Part shown: positions 5,754 through 9,444 of the stretch, in pieces
Layout of the letters: each line of letters begins with the position of its first letter
Numbering within the stretch: the stretch's first letter is position 1
From: JAWWBN01 sp033720955
Lineage (GTDB): Bacteria; Acidobacteriota; Thermoanaerobaculia; Multivoradales; JAHEKO01
DNA length: 9,444 bases
Assembly (NCBI GenBank): GCA_033720955.1
Contig: JAWWBN010000155.1
Coordinates: 1 to 9,444 of the forward strand
Reading direction: 5' to 3'
Program-made: the position numbers and the translations under genes
The notes under the pieces: generated by a model
Databases searched by the model: none
Told to the model about the DNA's origin: nothing
Seen by the model: only the letters and a program-made list of their open reading frames with translations

Positions 5754-6455
5754 ATGAAGGTCTACACCGGCACGAGCGGCTTCTCCTACAAGGAGTGGAA
5801 GGGAGCCTTCTACCCCGAGGAGATCAAGAACGACGAGATGCTGGCCCACTACGCCGGCCGGCTGGGCGCGGTGGAGATCAACAACACCTTCTACCGGCTG
5901 CCCAGGAGGGAGGTGCTGGCCGCCTGGAGCTCCCAGGTGCCCGACACCTTCCGCTTCGCCGTCAAGGCCTCCCGCCGCATCACCCACTTCAAGAAGCTGG
6001 CCGGTGCCGAGAGCGAGCGCGACTACCTGCTGACCAACCTGGGCGAGATGGGGGAGAAGGTCGGCGCCGTGCTCTACCAGCTTCCCCCCTATCTCAGGAA
6101 GGACCTCGAGCGGCTCACCGGCTTCCTCGGGGAGCTGCCCAAGACGCCCCCCGCCGCCTTCGAGTTCCGCCACCCCTCCTGGTACGACGACGAGGTCTTC
6201 GCGGCCCTCGAGCGGCACGACGCCGCCCTGGTGATCGCCGACACCGGGGGCGAGGCCGACCCGCCGTTCCGGGCCACCGCCGGCTGGGGCTACCTGCGTC
6301 TGCGCCGGGAGGCCTACGGCCGGGAGGCGCTGGCCCAGTGGGCGGAGCGGATCGCCGGCGCTCCCTGGGATCGGGTCTTCGTCTTCTTCAAGCACGAGGA
6401 CGAGGCCGCCGGGCCGAGGATGGCGGAGCGCTTCGCGGCCCTGCTGGGCGGCTAG
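5754..6455 (+). CDS. DUF72 family protein (YecE-like TIM barrel)
   Basis: This 233-residue protein belongs to the DUF72/YecE family, a TIM-barrel fold of unproven function. The family signatures are GTSGFSYKEWKGAFYP at 6-21, AVEINNTFYRLP at 39-50, FRFAVKASRRITH at 66-78, VGAVLYQLPP at 103-112, FEFRHPSW at 136-143 and GYLRLR at 179-184. The C-terminal motif, often written YxYFNND in the family, reads VFVFFKHEDEAAGP at 208-221, so the Asn pair is replaced by Lys-His. The length is slightly short of the usual 240-270 residues. I chose ATG 5754 because MKVYTGTSGFSY is the normal family N-terminus; the ribosome binding site is weak. The gene stands alone between two minus-strand genes, and its TAG overlaps the stop of the sensor gene. 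No signal peptide or membrane segment is visible. Confidence 0.92.
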   Translation: MKVYTGTSGFSYKEWKGAFYPEEIKNDEMLAHYAGRLGAVEINNTFYRLPRREVLAAWSSQVPDTFRFAVKASRRITHFKKLAGAESERDYLLTNLGEMGEKVGAVLYQLPPYLRKDLERLTGFLGELPKTPPAAFEFRHPSWYDDEVFAALERHDAALVIADTGGEADPPFRATAGWGYLRLRREAYGREALAQWAERIAGAPWDRVFVFFKHEDEAAGPRMAERFAALLGG

Positions 6456-9444
6456 GCCCGGCGCCGGAGCACCACCAGGGTGAGGTCGTCGTCCGGCGGC
6501 CGGCCCTCGGCCCAGGCGTCGGCCAGCGCGGCCAGCCGGTCGATCAGAGCCTGGGGGCCGGCGCCGCCGGGCGCTGCGCCGGCGAGCGCCTCGGCGACCT
6601 TGGGATAGCCCAGCACCTCGCCCGCGGGGCCCAGCCGCTCCGGCAGCCCGTCGCTCATCAGCACCAGCGTGTCGCCGGGCGCCAGGCGGGCGTGTCGGGC
6701 CTCGTAGGGATAGTCGGGAAAGCTGCCCAGGGGCGCGCCGTGGGAGATCAGCTCCTCGACCCCGCCGCCGGCGCGGACCAGGAGGGCAGGGGGCATGCCG
6801 GCTCCGGCGATCTCGAGCTCGCCGCCGGGGTGGAGCCGGGCGATCGAGAGGGCCATGAAGAGGTTCTGGAGCTCGAGCCGGCGCACCGCCAGAGTGGACT
6901 CCCGCAGCAGCGCCACGGCGTCCCGCTGGCCGGCGAGCAGCTTGAAGAGCACCTTCGTGGCGGTGACCATCATGCCGGCGCGGGTGCCGTGCCCGGTGGC
7001 GTCTCCGATCGCCACCGTGAGGGTGCCCTCCCCGGCCAGGTCGAAGTCGTAGAAGTCGCCCCCCACCTCCGTGGCGGTCTTCATGTAGGTGGCGATCTCG
7101 AGCTCCGGGTGGTCGGGCAGGTCCGCCGGCAGCAGGGAGAGCTGGAGCTGCCGCGCCGCCTCCAGCTCCTGGGTCTTGCGCTCGTTCTCGACGTGCAGGG
7201 CGCGGGCCTGCGCCTCGGCCGCCTTGGCCTGGAGCTCGGCCGCCTCGGTGCGCAGCCGCGACTGCTCCTCGCGCGCCCGGGCCCGCTCGCGCCCAACGAC
7301 CCGCCGCCGCTGCAGACGATCCACGGTGACCAGAGCGAGGAGACCCAGCCCCACCCAGAGCGCCCACGCCCACCGCGAGCGCCACCAGGGCGCCCGCACG
7401 GTGAGCCGGACGGAGGCGCCCGTCTCGTTCCAGACTCCGTCCTCGTTCGCCGCCTTCACCTGGAACTCGTAGGCCCCCGGCGCCAGGTTGGTGTACCGGG
7501 CCTGCCGCCGCTGGCCCGCCTGCCGCCACTCCCTCTCCAGCGGCAGCAGGCGGTAGGCGAAGCGGTTGCGCGCCGGGTTGCCGAAGTGGAGCGCGGTGAA
7601 CTCGAAGGCCACCATCCAGTCGCGGTGGGAGAGGGAGATCTCCCGCGTGGCCGACAGGTGGCGCTCGAGCGGCGACCCCTCCGCTCCGGGGAGGGCGGGC
7701 TGGTCGAACAGCCGCAGTGAGGTCAGCACCACCTGGGGCGGATACGGGTTGTCGCGGATGTCGGCGGGGAAGAAGGCGTTGGCCCCCTGGGGGCTGCCGA
7801 AGAGGAGCTCGCCGCGGGAGGTGCGCAGCCCGCCCCCGTCGAAGCGATGGGCGGCGAGGCCGTCGGTGGGGTCGTAGTTGCGGAAGACCCCGCGCGCGGG
7901 GTCGAAGCGGGAGATCCCGAACCCGGTGCCCAGCCAGAGGTTGCCCTCGCCGTCCTCGAGGATGCTGTGGACGGAGTCGTGGGGCAGACCCTCTCGGCGG
8001 GTGAAGGGACGGGTGATCCCGGCCTCGCGGTCGAGCCGGTGCAGCCCGCCGTGCAGGGTGCCGATCCAGAGCCGCCCGTCGCGGTCCTCGTGGAGAGCCG
8101 TGACGACGTCGAGTCCCAGCTCCGGGTCGACGTGGTGGACGAAGCGGTCGGCGCCCGGGTCCAGGCGGTCGAGGCCGGCGTCGGTGCCGATCCAGAGCGC
8201 GCCCCGGCCGTCCTGGCGGATCACCCGCACGGTGTCGTGAGCCAGGCTGTCCGGATCGTCCGGATCGTGGCGGTAGTGGGTGAAGCGGCCGGTGCCGGGG
8301 TCGAGACGGCTCAGACCGCCCTCGAGCTGGCCGATCCAGATCCCGCCGTCGGCGGCCTCGGCCAGAGAGAGCACCCAGCTCGAGCTCAGGCCGTCCTCGC
8401 CGCCGCTGCCGCGGAAGTGGGTGAAAGCGTCGGCGCCGGGGCTCCAGCGGTCCAGCCCGCCGTAGGTCCCCACCCAGAGGCTGCCGGAGCTGTGGACCAG
8501 GAGGGCGTTGACCTCGTCCGAGCCCAGGCTCCGGGGATCGGTCCAGTCGTGCCGGAAGCGGGTGACCGTCTCGCTGACCGGGTTGTAGCGGTTCAGCCCC
8601 GCGTCGGCGGTGCCGATCCAGATGTTGCCCGCGCTGTCCTCGGCGAACCCGGTGACGTGGTCGCCGCTCAGGCTGTTCTCGTCGGCGGGGTCGTGGCCGA
8701 GGTGCGGGAACTTGTAGGCGAACTCGTCGAGCTTGGCCAGACCGCCCCGCCGCGTGGCGATCCAGAGGATCTCCGAGCGATCGCGGACGATGTCGAAGAT
8801 GCCTCCGTTGGCGACCAGGCTCTTGGGGTCGTCGGGGTCGTTCTCGTAGCGCTGGAAGACGCCGGTCCCGGGGTCCATGCGGTGCAGGGCGCCGGACCAG
8901 GTGCCCACCCAGAGGGCGCCGTCCGGATCGAGGTAGATGCTGGAGACGGCGTTGCTGGCCAGCGAGCGGCTGCTCTCGGGGTCCCTCTGGTAGTGGAGGA
9001 AGCGCTCGCGCCCCGGGGGCAGCAGATCGAGGCCGTCGGCGGTGGCCACCCAGAGCCCGGCCTCGGTGTCGACCTCGAGGTCGAAGACCCAGTCGTGGAC
9101 CAGGCTCCCGCGGTCGTCGTCGTCGTGACGGTAGCGGCTGAAGGCCCCCGTCGCGGGGTCGAGCCGGTTGAGCCCGGCGCCCGCGGTGGCCACCCAGAGC
9201 GCCCCCGAGCCGTCCTCGCGGATGGCGGTCACCACGTCGCCGCTGAGGGACGTCGGGTCGTCGGGGTCGTGAACGTAGCGGGTGAAGGTCCCGGTGGCTC
9301 GGTCGAGAAGGTTGAGGCCGCCTCCCGGCTGGGCCTCCTCGAAGTCGCCGGTCCCCACCCAGAGCCGCCCGGCCGAATCCTCGAACACCGCCCCGACCGC
9401 GTCGTGACTCAGGCTCGACGGGTCCCCCGGGTCGTGGCGGAAGC
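6452..9444 (-). CDS. Reg_prop beta-propeller sensor with SpoIIE/PP2C phosphatase output, 5' end missing
   Basis: About 996 codons are visible, with no stop up to the right edge, so the true start and any signal peptide lie outside. At least eleven Reg_prop blades, each ending in an LW(V/I)GT-like strand with a following HDPDDPxSL turn, fill 9444 to about 7780. A degenerate twelfth (GELLFGSPQGANAFF) closes the series. A Y_Y_Y domain follows near 7590-7395 (FAYRLLPLEREW, YTNLAPGAYEFQVKAAN). One membrane helix lies at about 7378-7319, then an Arg/Glu/Ala-rich coiled coil to about 7139. The phosphatase (about 7096-6455) keeps its metal-binding acids: GGDFYDF, IGDATGHG, LMSDGLPE and PDDDLT. This is the periplasmic sensor layout of hybrid two-component regulators, with a phosphatase in place of the histidine kinase. 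By family logic (RsbU, SpoIIE) it would dephosphorylate an anti-anti-sigma protein on ligand sensing. Ligand and partner are not in the window. Confidence 0.92.
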   Translation of the reverse strand, partial: FRHDPGDPSSLSHDAVGAVFEDSAGRLWVGTGDFEEAQPGGGLNLLDRATGTFTRYVHDPDDPTSLSGDVVTAIREDGSGALWVATAGAGLNRLDPATGAFSRYRHDDDDRGSLVHDWVFDLEVDTEAGLWVATADGLDLLPPGRERFLHYQRDPESSRSLASNAVSSIYLDPDGALWVGTWSGALHRMDPGTGVFQRYENDPDDPKSLVANGGIFDIVRDRSEILWIATRRGGLAKLDEFAYKFPHLGHDPADENSLSGDHVTGFAEDSAGNIWIGTADAGLNRYNPVSETVTRFRHDWTDPRSLGSDEVNALLVHSSGSLWVGTYGGLDRWSPGADAFTHFRGSGGEDGLSSSWVLSLAEAADGGIWIGQLEGGLSRLDPGTGRFTHYRHDPDDPDSLAHDTVRVIRQDGRGALWIGTDAGLDRLDPGADRFVHHVDPELGLDVVTALHEDRDGRLWIGTLHGGLHRLDREAGITRPFTRREGLPHDSVHSILEDGEGNLWLGTGFGISRFDPARGVFRNYDPTDGLAAHRFDGGGLRTSRGELLFGSPQGANAFFPADIRDNPYPPQVVLTSLRLFDQPALPGAEGSPLERHLSATREISLSHRDWMVAFEFTALHFGNPARNRFAYRLLPLEREWRQAGQRRQARYTNLAPGAYEFQVKAANEDGVWNETGASVRLTVRAPWWRSRWAWALWVGLGLLALVTVDRLQRRRVVGRERARAREEQSRLRTEAAELQAKAAEAQARALHVENERKTQELEAARQLQLSLLPADLPDHPELEIATYMKTATEVGGDFYDFDLAGEGTLTVAIGDATGHGTRAGMMVTATKVLFKLLAGQRDAVALLRESTLAVRRLELQNLFMALSIARLHPGGELEIAGAGMPPALLVRAGGGVEELISHGAPLGSFPDYPYEARHARLAPGDTLVLMSDGLPERLGPAGEVLGYPKVAEALAGAAPGGAGPQALIDRLAALADAWAEGRPPDDDLTLVVLRRRA
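7780..9444 (-). repeat. Tandem coding repeats of the beta-propeller (about 140-145 bases each)
   Basis: Eleven clear and one degenerate protein repeats of 42-54 residues, mostly 47-48, give a periodicity of about 144 bases. Recurring DNA patches include gtcgtcggggtcgt (HDPDDP turn) and forms of cacccagag/gatccagag (LWVGT or WIGT strand). The copies are diverged, not identical. Proteins of this architecture usually have about fourteen blades, so two or so are probably missing off the right edge. Confidence 0.85.

Noticed and set aside
5682..7529. Minus-strand open frame of 615 codons opposite DUF72 and inside the sensor gene
   Set aside because: It is out of frame with the SpoIIE domain and antisense to DUF72. 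Its composition is Arg/Gly/Ala/Pro-rich, typical of a shadow frame.
5357..7720. Plus-strand open frame of 787 codons spanning the SDR, DUF72 and sensor genes
   Set aside because: It runs across three well-supported genes in another frame or strand and shows no recognisable domain.
8250..8268. Short direct repeat tccggatcg twice in a row
   Set aside because: It encodes the Asp-Pro-Asp-Asp-Pro-Asp turn of a propeller blade, and the repeat follows from the amino-acid repetition.
7780..9444. Regular ~144-base repeats resembling a non-coding array
   Set aside because: The periodicity is explained fully by beta-propeller blades in one continuous reading frame. The units are diverged and have no unique spacers as a CRISPR array would.

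Overview
The window is very GC-rich and gene-dense. It holds six protein-coding genes, of which four are complete and two run off the edges. There are no RNA genes, insertion sequences or CRISPR arrays that I can see. The gene content is a large extracytoplasmic beta-propeller sensor with a SpoIIE-type phosphatase, an FG-GAP/CRTAC1-like protein, a membrane-anchored multihaem cytochrome and strong G/C third-position bias. This fits a high-GC environmental bacterium, with Acidobacteriota (Thermoanaerobaculia-like) as my best guess. The placement is inference from gene content, since no marker gene is present.

Layout from left to right. (i) Positions 1-3269, minus strand: a two-gene unit. A cytochrome (1164-3269) with an N-terminal five-helix membrane module and five c-type haem motifs is followed 13 bases later, or by a short overlap, by an FG-GAP repeat protein that runs off the left edge. 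(ii) Positions 3270-3418: divergent intergenic region. (iii) Positions 3419-4674, plus strand: a small cupin and a zinc-ribbon SAM methyltransferase joined by a GTGA start/stop overlap. (iv) Positions 4696-5685, minus strand: an extended-SDR nucleotide-sugar epimerase/dehydratase, convergent with the methyltransferase across a short gap containing a GC hairpin. (v) Positions 5754-6455, plus strand: a DUF72 (YecE-like) protein. (vi) Positions 6452-9444, minus strand: a Reg_prop beta-propeller, Y_Y_Y domain, membrane helix, coiled coil and SpoIIE/PP2C phosphatase, with its N-terminus beyond the right edge. Genes (v) and (vi) end on the same CTAG.

How the genes may work together. The cytochrome looks like a fused quinol-side b-type module and periplasmic multihaem c-type wire. 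With the adjacent FG-GAP protein it may form an extracytoplasmic electron-transfer unit. The cupin/methyltransferase pair and the SDR suggest small-molecule or sugar modification, but their substrates cannot be read from sequence. The propeller-SpoIIE protein is a membrane sensor whose output would be dephosphorylation of an anti-anti-sigma-like protein not present in the window. The cytochrome/FG-GAP pair is the most interesting candidate for a less-described system. The other genes belong to recognisable families.
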